DNA from: VRUE01 sp963697915
GTDB lineage: Bacteria > Actinomycetota > Thermoleophilia > Solirubrobacterales > 70-9
Assembly (NCBI GenBank): GCA_963697915.1
Contig: OY969103.1
Coordinates: 2,294,001-2,358,000 of the forward strand
DNA: 64,000 bases
Direction: 5' to 3'
Numbering within the stretch: position 1 is the first letter of the stretch; every line of letters starts with the position of its first letter. Shown here in pieces: positions 33,462-42,784 of the stretch. The notes under the pieces were generated by a model. That model saw only the letters and a list, made by a program, of their open reading frames with translations. It was not told the origin of the DNA and made no database searches. The position numbers were made by a program, and so were the translations under genes.

Positions 33462-36026
33462 GTGAGCGCGGCGAACCGGAAAAAGCTCGAGCAGAAGACC
33501 CGCTACGAGGCGGCGGAGGTCGAGGCGCGGATCTTCGCCGAGTGGATCGAGGGCGGCTACTTCCACCCCGAGGCGGAGGGGACCGCGGCGGAGAACTTCT
33601 CGGTCGCGATCCCGCCGCCAAACGTGACCGGCGCCCTGCACATGGGCCACGCCCTGAACGGCTCGATGCAGGACGCGCTGGTGCGGATGAACCGGATGCG
33701 CGGCCGCAAGGCGCTCTGGACGCTGGGCACGGACCACGCCGGGATCGCGACCCAGGCGGTGGTCGAGAAAGAGCTGCGCGCGGAAGGCAGGACCCGCCAC
33801 GAGCTCGGCCGCGAGGCCTTCGTCGAGCGGGTCTGGGCCTGGAAAGAGGAGTACGGCTCGCGGATCGTCGAGCAGTACGAGCGGCTCGGCGCCTCCTGCG
33901 ACTACGAGCGCGCCCGCTTCACCCTCGACGAGGACTACGTGCGCGCCGTCCACCGCGTCTTCAGGTTGTTGTACGACAAGGGCTACATCTACCGCGACAA
34001 CTACATGGTCAACTGGGACCCGGGCTCGCACTCGGCGATCTCCGACCTCGAGGTCGAGAACCGCGAGGTCGAGGACACGCTCTACTCGATCGACTACCCG
34101 GTCGAGGGCTCCGACCGGGTGCTGACCGTCGCCACCGTGCGCCCGGAGACGATGCTGGCCGACACCGCGGTCGCGGTCAGTCCCGGCGACGAGCGTTACG
34201 CCGATCTGGTCGGCAAGCACTGCCTGCTGCCCCTGGTCGGGCGGCGACTGCCGATCATCGCCGACGAGCACGTCGACCCCGAGTTCGGCACCGGGGCGCT
34301 GAAGATCACCCCGGGCCACGACCCCAACGACTTCGAGATCGGCCGCAAGCACGGGCTCGAGGAGGTCGGCGTGATCGGCCCCGACGGGCGCATGACCGAG
34401 GAGGCGGGTGAGCGCTTCGCCGGGCTCACCGCGGCCGAGGCGCAGGAGGCGGTCGTCGCCGCGCTGCGCGAGGAGGGCCGGCTGCGCGCCGAGGAGCCCT
34501 ACGTCCACTCGGTTCCCTTCTCGCACCGCTCCGGGGCGCGGATCGAGCCGCTGATCTCGCTGCAGTGGTTCTGCCGCATGGACGAGCTGGCGCGGCCGGC
34601 GATCGAGGTGGTCGAGCGCGACGAGGTGCGGATCACGCCGCCGCAGTGGAAGCGTGTCTACCTCGACTGGATGCGCGAGATCCGCCCCTGGTGCATCTCG
34701 CGCCAGCTCTGGTGGGGGCACCGGATCCCGGTCTGGTACTGCGACGCCTGCGAGGAGGTCTACGTGGCCGAGGGCGACCCGCCCGAGCGCTGCGGTGCCT
34801 GCGACGGTGAGCTGCGCCAGGAGGAGGACGTGCTCGACACCTGGTTCAGCTCGGCGATCTGGCCCTTCGCGACGCTCGGCTGGCCCGACGACACCCCGGA
34901 GCTGCGCGCCTTCTACCCGACCAGCTTCCTGACCACGGCGCGCGAGATCCTCTTCCTCTGGGTGGCGCGGATGATCATGACCGGGATCGAGTTCGCCGGC
35001 GACGTCCCCTTCCGCGACGTCTACGTCCACTCGGTGATCCAGGCCCGCGACGGGCGGCGGATGTCGAAGAGCCTCGGCACCGGCATCGACCCGCTGGAGG
35101 AGATCGACCGCCACGGGGCCGACGCGCTGCGCTTCGGCCTGCTGGCGATGTCCTCGACCCAGGACGTGCGCTTCTCCGACGCCAAGGTCCAGCAGGGCGC
35201 CGACCTCGCCAACAAGCTCTGGAACGCCAGCCGCCTGATCCTGCTCAACGTCGCCGAGGTCGAGGCGGCGGCGCGGCCGCTGAGCGTCGAAGACCGCTGG
35301 ATCCTCTCCCGCCTCGAGGCGACGATCGAGTCGGTCAGCGCCAAGCTCGAGTCCTACGACTTCGCCCATGCCGCGCAGGAGCTCTACGCCTTCTTCTGGT
35401 CCGAGCTCTGCGACTGGTACCTGGAGATGGTCAAGCCGCGCCTCTACGAGGGTGAGGAGGAGGTCTCGGCGACGCTGCTCTGGGTGCTGGAGCGGTTCCT
35501 CGCCCTGCTGCACCCGATCATGCCCTTCGTCAGCGAGGAGATCTGGTCCTACCACCCCTCGCGCCGCGGTCACCTGACGGTGCACGCGTTCCCCGCCGCC
35601 GAGGGCGGTCTGCGCGATGCCGAGGCCGAGGCCGAGGTGGGGGCGGGGATCGAGCTGACCCGCCGCCTGCGCGCCTGGCGCGACCTGGTCGAGGCGCCGG
35701 CGGCGACCGTTCTGCCCGCCCGGGCCGAGGGCGCCGCGCCGCAGGAGTTCGTCGGCCGCCTCGCCCGCTTCGAGTTCGGCGAGGACGGTGGCGACCCCGT
35801 GGCCGCCGTCGGCCCGGTCAAGGTCCTGGCCAGCGAGGCGATCGACGCCGAGGCGGTCGCGGCGCGGCTCGATGCGCGCCGCGAGGAGCTGCGCGCCGAG
35901 GTCGCCCGCGCCGAGGGCAAACTCGGCAACGAGAAGTTCGTCGACCGCGCCCCGACCGAGGTGGTCGAGGAGGAGCGGGGGAAGCTCGAGCGCTACCGGG
36001 CCGAGCTCGAGGAGCTGTCGGAATAG
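33462..36026 (+). CDS. valS: valine-tRNA ligase
   Basis: 854-residue class Ia synthetase. The HIGH-type motif is PPPNVTGALHMGHAL near residue 50, the editing domain is inserted after it (TVRPETMLADTAVAV), and KMSKS is RRMSKSLGTG. A C-terminal coiled-coil arm typical of ValRS is visible (EGKLGNEKFVDRAP). GTG 33462 is chosen because KKLEQKTRYEAAEVEA begins the conserved N-terminus. It overlaps the folC frame at its stop codon, and both are probably on one transcript. Confidence 0.96.
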   Translation: MSAANRKKLEQKTRYEAAEVEARIFAEWIEGGYFHPEAEGTAAENFSVAIPPPNVTGALHMGHALNGSMQDALVRMNRMRGRKALWTLGTDHAGIATQAVVEKELRAEGRTRHELGREAFVERVWAWKEEYGSRIVEQYERLGASCDYERARFTLDEDYVRAVHRVFRLLYDKGYIYRDNYMVNWDPGSHSAISDLEVENREVEDTLYSIDYPVEGSDRVLTVATVRPETMLADTAVAVSPGDERYADLVGKHCLLPLVGRRLPIIADEHVDPEFGTGALKITPGHDPNDFEIGRKHGLEEVGVIGPDGRMTEEAGERFAGLTAAEAQEAVVAALREEGRLRAEEPYVHSVPFSHRSGARIEPLISLQWFCRMDELARPAIEVVERDEVRITPPQWKRVYLDWMREIRPWCISRQLWWGHRIPVWYCDACEEVYVAEGDPPERCGACDGELRQEEDVLDTWFSSAIWPFATLGWPDDTPELRAFYPTSFLTTAREILFLWVARMIMTGIEFAGDVPFRDVYVHSVIQARDGRRMSKSLGTGIDPLEEIDRHGADALRFGLLAMSSTQDVRFSDAKVQQGADLANKLWNASRLILLNVAEVEAAARPLSVEDRWILSRLEATIESVSAKLESYDFAHAAQELYAFFWSELCDWYLEMVKPRLYEGEEEVSATLLWVLERFLALLHPIMPFVSEEIWSYHPSRRGHLTVHAFPAAEGGLRDAEAEAEVGAGIELTRRLRAWRDLVEAPAATVLPARAEGAAPQEFVGRLARFEFGEDGGDPVAAVGPVKVLASEAIDAEAVAARLDARREELRAEVARAEGKLGNEKFVDRAPTEVVEEERGKLERYRAELEELSE

Positions 36027-37306
36027 CGAGCGGCGGCCCCGACGCCTACCTCGACTCGCTCGAGCCGTTCGGCTGGCGGCTGGGCCTCGACCGGATGCGC
36101 ACGCTGAGCACCCTGCTCGGCCTTCCCCAGCACCGCTTCGCCTCGATCCACGTCGTCGGCACCAACGGCAAGTCCTCGGTGGCGCGGATGATCGCGGCGC
36201 TGCTCGGGGCGCACGGGGTGCGGGCCGGGGCAAGCGTCTCGCCGCACGCCGCGCGCTGGTCCGAACGCGTCCTCGTCGGCGGCGAGGAGATCGGCGCCGC
36301 CGAGTTTGCCGCCGCGGTCGAGCGCGCCGCACAGGCCGCCGAGGCGGTCAACCGCGGCCTCGAGCCGGGCGACGCCGTGACCCAGTTCGAGCTCGCCACC
36401 GCGGCCGCCTTCGTCGCCCTGGCCAATGCCCGGGTCGAGGCGGCGGCGATCGAGGCCGGGCTGGGGGGGAGGCTCGACGCGACCAACACGATCCCCTCCC
36501 GGATCACGGTGCTGACCTCGGTCGGGCTCGACCACACGCAGTGGCTGGGCGAGAGCGAGGAGGAGATCGCGGCCGAGAAGCTGGCAGTCCTGCGCGACCA
36601 CACGACCCTGGTCGTGGGGCAGGTGAGCCCGGCGGTCGCGTCCCTGGCCGAGCGCGCCGCCCGCGAGCACGGCGCCGAGCTGCTCGTCGCTCCACCTGAC
36701 CCCGGGCCCGAGCTCGAGCTGCGCGCCCCCGGGCGCTTCCAGCGGCGTAACTTCGCCCTCGCCCGGAGCGCCGCCGATGCCTTCCTCGGCGGGCTGGATC
36801 GCGAGCGGGTGGCGGCGGTCGCGACCGGCCTCGAGATCCCCGGCCGGCTCGAGCGCGCCGGCGATGCGCCGCCGGTCTTCCTCGACGCCGCCCACAACCC
36901 GCAGGCCGCGGCTGCCCTCGCCGAGGCGCTGCCCGAGCTCGCCGCCGGGCGCCCTGTCGTCGCCTGCCTGGCGATGCTCGCCGACAAGGACGCCGAGGCG
37001 ACGATCGCCGCCCTCGCCCCGGCGCTGAGCGCCGCGGTCTGCACCGAGCTCCCCGGTCATCCCGCCGACGGGCCTGAAACGTCGGCTGGGGCCGCGTTTG
37101 CGGCCCGTCGGCCGGTGGTTGCGGCGGTCGAGCTCGCCCGCCACGTCGCGGCGGCAGGACTGCCGGCCGAGGCCGAGGCGGACTTCGGCGCCGCGGCGCG
37201 CCGCGGCCGCGAGCTGGCCGCGGCGGAGGGGGGTGTCCTCCTGGTCGCCGGCTCCCACTACGCGCTTTCGCCCGCCCGGCGGGCGCTGGGCCTGTGCGAG
37301 GATTGA
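36023..37306 (+). CDS. folC: bifunctional folylpolyglutamate synthase/dihydrofolate synthase (start probably ATA)
   Basis: Adds glutamate to folates. GTNGKSSVARMIAALLG is the P-loop and IEAGLGGRLDATNTI the following Mur-ligase-type motif; LDAAHNPQAAAALA lies in the C-terminal domain. The first usable ATG is 36095, but the 24 codons before it encode YLDSLEPFGWRLGLDRMR, which matches the conserved FolC N-terminal helix, and contain no ATG, GTG or TTG. ATA 36023, overlapping the valS TAG as ATAG and placed 8 bases after AGGAG, is the best start I can see; it is tentative. The annotated enzyme is then about 427 residues. Confidence 0.9.
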   Translation: MASGGPDAYLDSLEPFGWRLGLDRMRTLSTLLGLPQHRFASIHVVGTNGKSSVARMIAALLGAHGVRAGASVSPHAARWSERVLVGGEEIGAAEFAAAVERAAQAAEAVNRGLEPGDAVTQFELATAAAFVALANARVEAAAIEAGLGGRLDATNTIPSRITVLTSVGLDHTQWLGESEEEIAAEKLAVLRDHTTLVVGQVSPAVASLAERAAREHGAELLVAPPDPGPELELRAPGRFQRRNFALARSAADAFLGGLDRERVAAVATGLEIPGRLERAGDAPPVFLDAAHNPQAAAALAEALPELAAGRPVVACLAMLADKDAEATIAALAPALSAAVCTELPGHPADGPETSAGAAFAARRPVVAAVELARHVAAAGLPAEAEADFGAAARRGRELAAAEGGVLLVAGSHYALSPARRALGLCED

Positions 37307-37309
37307 GCC

Positions 37310-37429
37310 ATGGACCGCAGCGCCGGATCGGAACTGATCTCGATGATGGCCCTGGTGGCCGCCGTGGTCGCCGCCGTGATCCTGATCTTCTTCGGCCTCG
37401 GCTACCTCTTCGGCAACCTTTTCCTCTAG
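37310..37429 (+). CDS. 39-residue single-pass membrane protein
   Basis: Starts 3 bp after the folC stop. The sequence begins MDRSAGSELISMM, then a long hydrophobic run (VAAVVAAVILIFFGLGYLF) forms one transmembrane helix, and it ends GNLFL. Charged residues are only at the N-terminus, which suggests N-in topology. Too short for routine gene callers. It has the residue pattern of real small membrane proteins, but no family is recognised; immediate spacing after folC favours translation. Confidence 0.6.
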   Translation: MDRSAGSELISMMALVAAVVAAVILIFFGLGYLFGNLFL

Positions 37430-37437
37430 CCCCGTCA

Positions 37438-37484
37438 TTCCCGTGCGCCTTTCCCGTACTGGAGACGGGAAAGGCGCACGGGAA
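37438..37484. terminator. 20-bp perfect-stem hairpin downstream of folC and the small ORF
   Basis: TTCCCGTGCGCCTTTCCCGT at 37438-37457 pairs exactly with 37465-37484 around a 7-base loop (ACTGGAG). It lies 9 bp after the small-protein stop and 58 bp before the zinc-ribbon gene. There is no U-run on either side. Likely a strong terminator or RNA-stability element; its length is unusual for the region. Confidence 0.65.
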
Positions 37485-37541
37485 GGCCTTGCGGGAGAGG
37501 CGGAGAAGTAGACTCACCGTCCCCTCGGCGGGCGCCCAGCC

Positions 37542-38213
37542 ATGGTTACAGCGATCTTCGGCATCAGCAACAACGGCCTCAACCTGGTCGTCAACCTCCT
37601 CATCTTGATGCTGGTCGTCGTCTGGTTGGCGCTGATCGTCTACACCTACCTCGACGCCAAGCGCCGCATCTCCGACCCCTTCCTGGTCGGCTGCGCGACC
37701 CTCGCCTCCTTCATCCCCTACCTCGGCACCGCGGTTTACGCGATCGTGCGGCCGCCGGAGTTCCTCGAGGACGCCCACGAGCGCGAGCTCGAGATCAAGG
37801 CGGCGGAGCTGCGTGTGCGTCAGCTGACCGAGGCCTCCTGCCCCGGCTGCGAGTACCCGATCGAGAAGAACTTCCTGCGCTGCCCGAAGTGCCAGCGCCG
37901 GCTCAAGGACCCCTGCCCGAGCTGCCGCCGGCCGGTCGACCCGCGCTGGTCGCTCTGCCCTTACTGCGAAGAGACGCTCGGCGGGGGCGAGGGCGAGCGT
38001 CCACGCCGCCGCAAGGCGCCGGCCGCGCGCCGCAAAGCGCCCGAGGGCGGCAAAGAGGCCGCCGAGGGCCGCAAAGAGCCCAAGGAAGAGCCCGCCGCCG
38101 CGCGCAAAGAGCAGTCCGCGCCGCCGAAACGCGAGCCGAAAGAGCCTTCCAAAGCCAAACGACAGCAAAGGAGCCCCAGCCGTGAGCCGGACCCTGATCC
38201 TCGTCAAGCCTGA
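37542..38213 (+). CDS. membrane-anchored double zinc-ribbon protein with Lys/Glu-rich tail
   Basis: 223 residues. Two hydrophobic N-terminal segments (LNLVVNLLILMLVVVWLALI; ATLASFIPYLGTAVYAIV) anchor it. Then come four CxxC knuckles: CPGC, CPKC, CPSC and CPYC, i.e. two zinc ribbons of the DZR type. The last 70 residues are low-complexity Arg/Lys/Glu/Ala repeats. Possibly a scaffold or RNA-binding factor; the role is unknown. It overlaps the ndk start by 32 bp, so the tail and the ndk N-terminus are co-encoded. Confidence 0.8.
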   Translation: MVTAIFGISNNGLNLVVNLLILMLVVVWLALIVYTYLDAKRRISDPFLVGCATLASFIPYLGTAVYAIVRPPEFLEDAHERELEIKAAELRVRQLTEASCPGCEYPIEKNFLRCPKCQRRLKDPCPSCRRPVDPRWSLCPYCEETLGGGEGERPRRRKAPAARRKAPEGGKEAAEGRKEPKEEPAAARKEQSAPPKREPKEPSKAKRQQRSPSREPDPDPRQA

Positions 38214-38589
38214 CGCATTCGAGCGCGCCCTGAGCGGCGAGGTGATTGCCCGCTTCGAGCGCAAGGGGTTGCGGATAGCGGCGCTGAAGACGATGCGCGC
38301 CGATGAGGCGATCGCCAACGAGCACTACGCCGAGCACGCCGAGAAGCCCTTCTTCGGCGAGCTGGTCGAGTTCATCACCGGCGGCACCCTGGTCGCGATG
38401 GTCCTCGAGGGCACCGAAGCGGTCGCCGCCGCCCGCCAGCTGATCGGCGCGACCAACCCGGTCGAGGCGGCGCCCGGCTCGATCCGCGGCGACTTCGCGC
38501 TCGAGGTCACCTTCAACATGGTCCACGGCTCGGACTCCGACGAGTCGGCCGAGCGCGAGATCGCGATCTGGTTCCCAGAGCTGTCCTGA
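38182..38589 (+). CDS. ndk: nucleoside diphosphate kinase
   Basis: Transfers the gamma-phosphate between NTPs and NDPs through phosphohistidine H115 in FNMVHGSDS. TLILVKPDAFERALSGEV begins the fold, and NPVEAAPGSIRGDFA is the signature before the active site. 135 residues is the usual length for a bacterial Ndk. GTG 38182 starts inside the tail of the zinc-ribbon gene. The stop TGA overlaps the maf CTG start (CTGA). Confidence 0.96.
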   Translation: MSRTLILVKPDAFERALSGEVIARFERKGLRIAALKTMRADEAIANEHYAEHAEKPFFGELVEFITGGTLVAMVLEGTEAVAAARQLIGATNPVEAAPGSIRGDFALEVTFNMVHGSDSDESAEREIAIWFPELS

Positions 38590-39143
38590 GCGTAACCCTC
38601 GCATCCGGCTCGCCGCAGCGCCGCGAGATCCTCACCAAGCTGGGGATCGAGTTCGAGGTGGTCGTGCCCGGGGTCGAGGAGCTGAGCGGGGGGGACCCCG
38701 AGCTCGAGGTGGTCGAGAACGCCCGGCGCAAGGCGCGCGCGGTCGCCCGTGACGGCGTCGTGATCGCCTGCGACACCGATGTCGTCCTCGACGGCGGGGC
38801 GCTCGGCAAACCGGCCGACGCGGCCGGCGCGAGGGCTTACCTGGAGCGCATGTCGGGCCGCCCGCACGTGGTGATGAGCGGCCTGGTGGTCCTCGTCGAC
38901 GGCGAGGAGCGGGCCGGGCTGGAAAGGACGACGGTGGTCTTCAAGCAGCTCACCGAGGCGGAGGTCGAGCGCTACGTGCGCTTCGGCGAGTGGCGGGGGC
39001 GCTCCGGCGGCTACGCGATCCAGACCCTCGGCTCGACCCTCGTGGAGCGGATCGAGGGCAGCGTCTCCAACGTCGTCGGCCTGCCGGTCGGCCTGCTCGC
39101 CGAGCTCGCCCCGGAGCTGCTCGACGGCGCCTCAGCCGCGTAG
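38586..39143 (+). CDS. maf: Maf-like nucleoside triphosphate pyrophosphatase (CTG start)
   Basis: Hydrolyses non-canonical or specific NTPs to NMP and pyrophosphate and may limit septation. The conserved N-terminus SVTLASGSPQRREIL is encoded only if translation starts at CTG 38586, which overlaps the ndk stop as CTGA. The first ATG/GTG-type codon (38658) would delete this substrate loop and its SxSPRR-like residues. CDTDVVLDGGALGKP is the catalytic Asp region, YAIQTLGS the central loop, and VVGLPVGLL the C-terminal signature. 185 residues, normal. Confidence 0.92.
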   Translation: MSVTLASGSPQRREILTKLGIEFEVVVPGVEELSGGDPELEVVENARRKARAVARDGVVIACDTDVVLDGGALGKPADAAGARAYLERMSGRPHVVMSGLVVLVDGEERAGLERTTVVFKQLTEAEVERYVRFGEWRGRSGGYAIQTLGSTLVERIEGSVSNVVGLPVGLLAELAPELLDGASAA

Positions 39144-40112
39144 AGCGACGACCTCGTCGAGGTTGGCGAGCAGGGCGTCGACGACCTCGGGGTCGAGGTG
39201 CGTGCCGCGCTTGCCGGCGATCAGCTGCGTCGCTTCGGCGAGCGAGAAGGCGGCCCGGTAGGGGCGCTCGCTGAGCAGTGCGTCGAGCACGTCGGCGGCG
39301 GCCGCGATCCGGCCCTCGACCGGGATCTCGTCGCCACGCAGGCCCTGCGGGTAGCCACTGCCGTTGAACCACTCGTGGTGGGTGAGGGCGATCATCGCCG
39401 CCATCTGCAGCTGCTCGCAGTCCGAGGTGGCGAGGATGTCGTGGCCGATCGTCGTGTGTGCCTCCATCCACTGGCGCTCGCTGATGGTCAGCGCTTCGCG
39501 CTTGTAGAGGACCCCGCCGGGGGTCGCGATCTTGCCGACATCGTGCATCGGCGCCGCCGCCCGCAGCAGCCCCACCCGGCTGGGATCGAGGCCGAGCTCG
39601 GCGCCGAGCAGGGAGGTGATCAGGGCCATCCGCTCGATGTGGCGGCTGCTGCCGGCTTCGCGCAGCTCGATCGCGCTGGCCAGGCAGTGCGCGGTGGCCC
39701 GCGCGGCGATCTCGAGCTGGCGCTGGCGCAGCGCGTTGGCGACGGCGAAGCGCAGCTGGCCCGGCTGCAGCGGCTTGACCAGGTAGCCGTGGGCGCCGAG
39801 GCGGGTCGCCTCCTCGGCGTCCCGCGGGTCATCGATCCCGGTGAGCACGACCACCGCTGTCTCGGGGTGGTCGCGGGCGAGCTTCTCGATCAACCCGATG
39901 CCGGACTTGCCCGCCATCTCCGCGTCGCAGAGCACGATGTCGAAGTTGCCCCTGGTGAGCTTGCCGCGTGCCTCGGCGGCGCTGCTCGCCAGCTCACACA
40001 GGTAGACGCCGCCGAGCGAGTGCTCGACGAGCTCCAAGACCTCTGGCCGTTCATCGACGGCGAGGACATGTAGCGGCCGCGAGGACGCCGCGCCGCCTCC
40101 CTGTGGGACCAT
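39132..40112 (-). CDS. response regulator with C-terminal HD-GYP domain (probable c-di-GMP phosphodiesterase)
   Basis: 326 residues. The N-terminal receiver domain has VLAVDERPEV (acidic pocket), IVLCDAEM (phospho-acceptor Asp near residue 62) and VLTGIDD/YLVKPLQP (Thr and Lys). The HD-GYP domain holds MHDVGKIATP (HD), ALTHHEWFNGSGYPQGLRGD (HH and GYP) and ADVLDALLSERPYR. The partner histidine kinase is not in the window. Divergent from mreB over a 118-bp gap; its promoter is at 40130-40159. C-di-GMP cleavage is inferred from the intact motifs. Confidence 0.9.
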   Translation of the reverse strand: MVPQGGGAASSRPLHVLAVDERPEVLELVEHSLGGVYLCELASSAAEARGKLTRGNFDIVLCDAEMAGKSGIGLIEKLARDHPETAVVVLTGIDDPRDAEEATRLGAHGYLVKPLQPGQLRFAVANALRQRQLEIAARATAHCLASAIELREAGSSRHIERMALITSLLGAELGLDPSRVGLLRAAAPMHDVGKIATPGGVLYKREALTISERQWMEAHTTIGHDILATSDCEQLQMAAMIALTHHEWFNGSGYPQGLRGDEIPVEGRIAAAADVLDALLSERPYRAAFSLAEATQLIAGKRGTHLDPEVVDALLANLDEVVALRG

Positions 40113-40129
40113 TTGCTCCAGGTCTGCTG

Positions 40130-40159
40130 ATTATACGTTTCGAAACATCCACGCGTCAA
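40130..40159 (-). promoter_or_regulatory. near-consensus sigma70 promoter of the HD-GYP gene
   Basis: On the minus strand, TTGACG (40154-40159), an 18-bp spacer and a perfect TATAAT (40130-40135). The predicted start is near 40123, giving an 11-base leader with GGAG. A perfect GTTTCGAAAC palindrome (40137-40146) sits in the spacer and may be an operator. Confidence 0.7.
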
Positions 40160-40230
40160 TTAGAAACGGGTTAAGTCCCAGCGCGGCTTTGGCCATCTGG
40201 GATGATTCTCCGGAATTTCCACGAATCCCG

Positions 40231-41280
<1,050 letters not shown>

Positions 41281-41318
41281 ACACCGCTCCACAAAACCGC
41301 AAAACTTGGGTCACCTTC

Positions 41319-42170
41319 GTGTATCGCAAACAAGTACGCCGCCGTAGGGCGGTCCTCACCCTCCTGGTCATCGGCTCCTTCCTGCTGCTGACGGTTACCT
41401 ACGGGCAGGGCTCGGGCAGCCTCCAGCAAGGGGTCAGCACCGTTTTCAGCCCGCTGCAGACGGTTGCCGACCGCGCCCTCAAGCCGGCCCGCGACCTGAT
41501 CGGCTGGTTCGACCAGACCTTCGAGGCGCGGGGCGAGAACAGCCGCCTGCGCAGCGAGCTGGAGGACGCGCGGGTGAAGGCGGTCGCCGGCCAGGTGGCG
41601 CTGCAGGAGAACGCCCAACTGCGCAAGCTGCTCGGGCTCGACCGCGGCCCGGTTCTCGCCGCCGCCTCCTTCGAGCCGGTGACCGGCCGGGTGATCGCCC
41701 GCTCGCCGACCATCTGGCACTCCTCGGTGACGATCGACCTCGGCCGCGGCGACGGTGTCCGCGTCGACGACCCTGTGCTCAGCGGCGAGGGCCTGGCCGG
41801 GGTCGTCTCCGCCACCAACTCCGGCTCCTCGCAGGTGACCCTGATCACCGACCACACCAGCGCCGTCTCGGCGAAGGTGCTGCCGGGCGGCGCCCAGGGC
41901 GTGGTCAGGCCCGACGTCGGCGATCCCGATGACCTCATCCTCGACTTCATCCAGTCGGCCCGCAAGCTCGGCGCCGGCCAGGAGGTCGTCACCGCCGGCT
42001 GGCGCGCCCGCGGGCTCGCCTCGCTGTTCCCGGCCAACCTGCCGATCGGCGAGGTCACCCGCGCCCCGATCCTCGAGCAGGAGGCGAGTCAGCAGGTCCA
42101 CATGCGCCCCTACGCCGACCTCGCCAACCTCGACATCGTCCAGGTCCTGACCGGGGGCGATCGCCAATGA
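41319..42170 (+). CDS. mreC: rod shape-determining protein MreC
   Basis: Membrane-anchored scaffold of the elongasome, 283 residues. One N-terminal transmembrane helix (VLTLLVIGSFLLLTVTYG) after a basic start, a coiled coil (SRLRSELEDARVKAVAGQVA), then the beta-rich periplasmic domain (GRVIARSPTIWHSSVTIDLG). GTG 41319 is 38 bp after mreB and lacks a strong SD. Confidence 0.92.
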   Translation: MYRKQVRRRRAVLTLLVIGSFLLLTVTYGQGSGSLQQGVSTVFSPLQTVADRALKPARDLIGWFDQTFEARGENSRLRSELEDARVKAVAGQVALQENAQLRKLLGLDRGPVLAAASFEPVTGRVIARSPTIWHSSVTIDLGRGDGVRVDDPVLSGEGLAGVVSATNSGSSQVTLITDHTSAVSAKVLPGGAQGVVRPDVGDPDDLILDFIQSARKLGAGQEVVTAGWRARGLASLFPANLPIGEVTRAPILEQEASQQVHMRPYADLANLDIVQVLTGGDRQ

Positions 42171-42234
42171 GCGCGGAGCGAGCAAACGTGCATGTCTGGT
42201 TCTTCGTGCCGCGAGCGAAGCGCGAGGATTTGTC

Positions 42235-42780
42235 GTGATCGTCACTCCGCAGATCTTCGTCCGCCTCGCCGCGATCGCGATCCTCGGCGTGCTGCTGCAG
42301 CTCTCCTTCTTCTCGCGCGTGGCGCTCTTCGGCGTCAGCCCCGACATTCTGCCGGCGCTCGTCGTCGCCCTCGGCCTGCTCGGCGGGGCGATGACCGGCG
42401 CCGTCGCCGGCTTCGCGATCGGCTTCCTGGTCGACAGCCTGCTGGTCCAGACGCTGGGCGGGACCTCGCTGGTCCTGCTCGCCACCGGTTACACCGCAGG
42501 GCTCTTCCGCGAACGCTTCGAGATCCACAGCGCGCTGGTGCCGCCGCTGCTCTGCATGGGCCTCACCCTTGCCGCCGAGCTGGGCTTCGCCGCGATCCAG
42601 GTGATGCTCGGCATCGACGCCCCGGTCAGCCCGCTGGTCATCCGCGACATCCTGCTGAAGAGCATCTTCGCCTTCTTCCTCGGCTGGCCGATCTACCTCG
42701 GCGTGCGCCGTGTCCTGCGCCCGGCCCTGGTCGAGGAGCGGGTCAACCGCCGTAGGCAGCCGACCGTGATGGGAGCCTGA
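42235..42780 (+). CDS. mreD: rod shape-determining protein MreD
   Basis: A 181-residue polytopic membrane protein with about five hydrophobic helices (LAAIAILGVLLQLSFFS, LPALVVALGLLGGA, VAGFAIGFLVDSLLVQTLG). Size, position between mreC and mrdA, and the FGVSPDILPAL motif fit MreD. GTG 42235 follows GAGGA. A 64-bp gap after mreC contains no clear signal. Confidence 0.88.
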   Translation: MIVTPQIFVRLAAIAILGVLLQLSFFSRVALFGVSPDILPALVVALGLLGGAMTGAVAGFAIGFLVDSLLVQTLGGTSLVLLATGYTAGLFRERFEIHSALVPPLLCMGLTLAAELGFAAIQVMLGIDAPVSPLVIRDILLKSIFAFFLGWPIYLGVRRVLRPALVEERVNRRRQPTVMGA

Positions 42781-42784
42781 GCGC

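Noticed and set aside
33444..36332. A 962-codon minus-strand frame opposite valS
   Set aside because: Shadow of valS; the valS signatures are complete on the plus strand.
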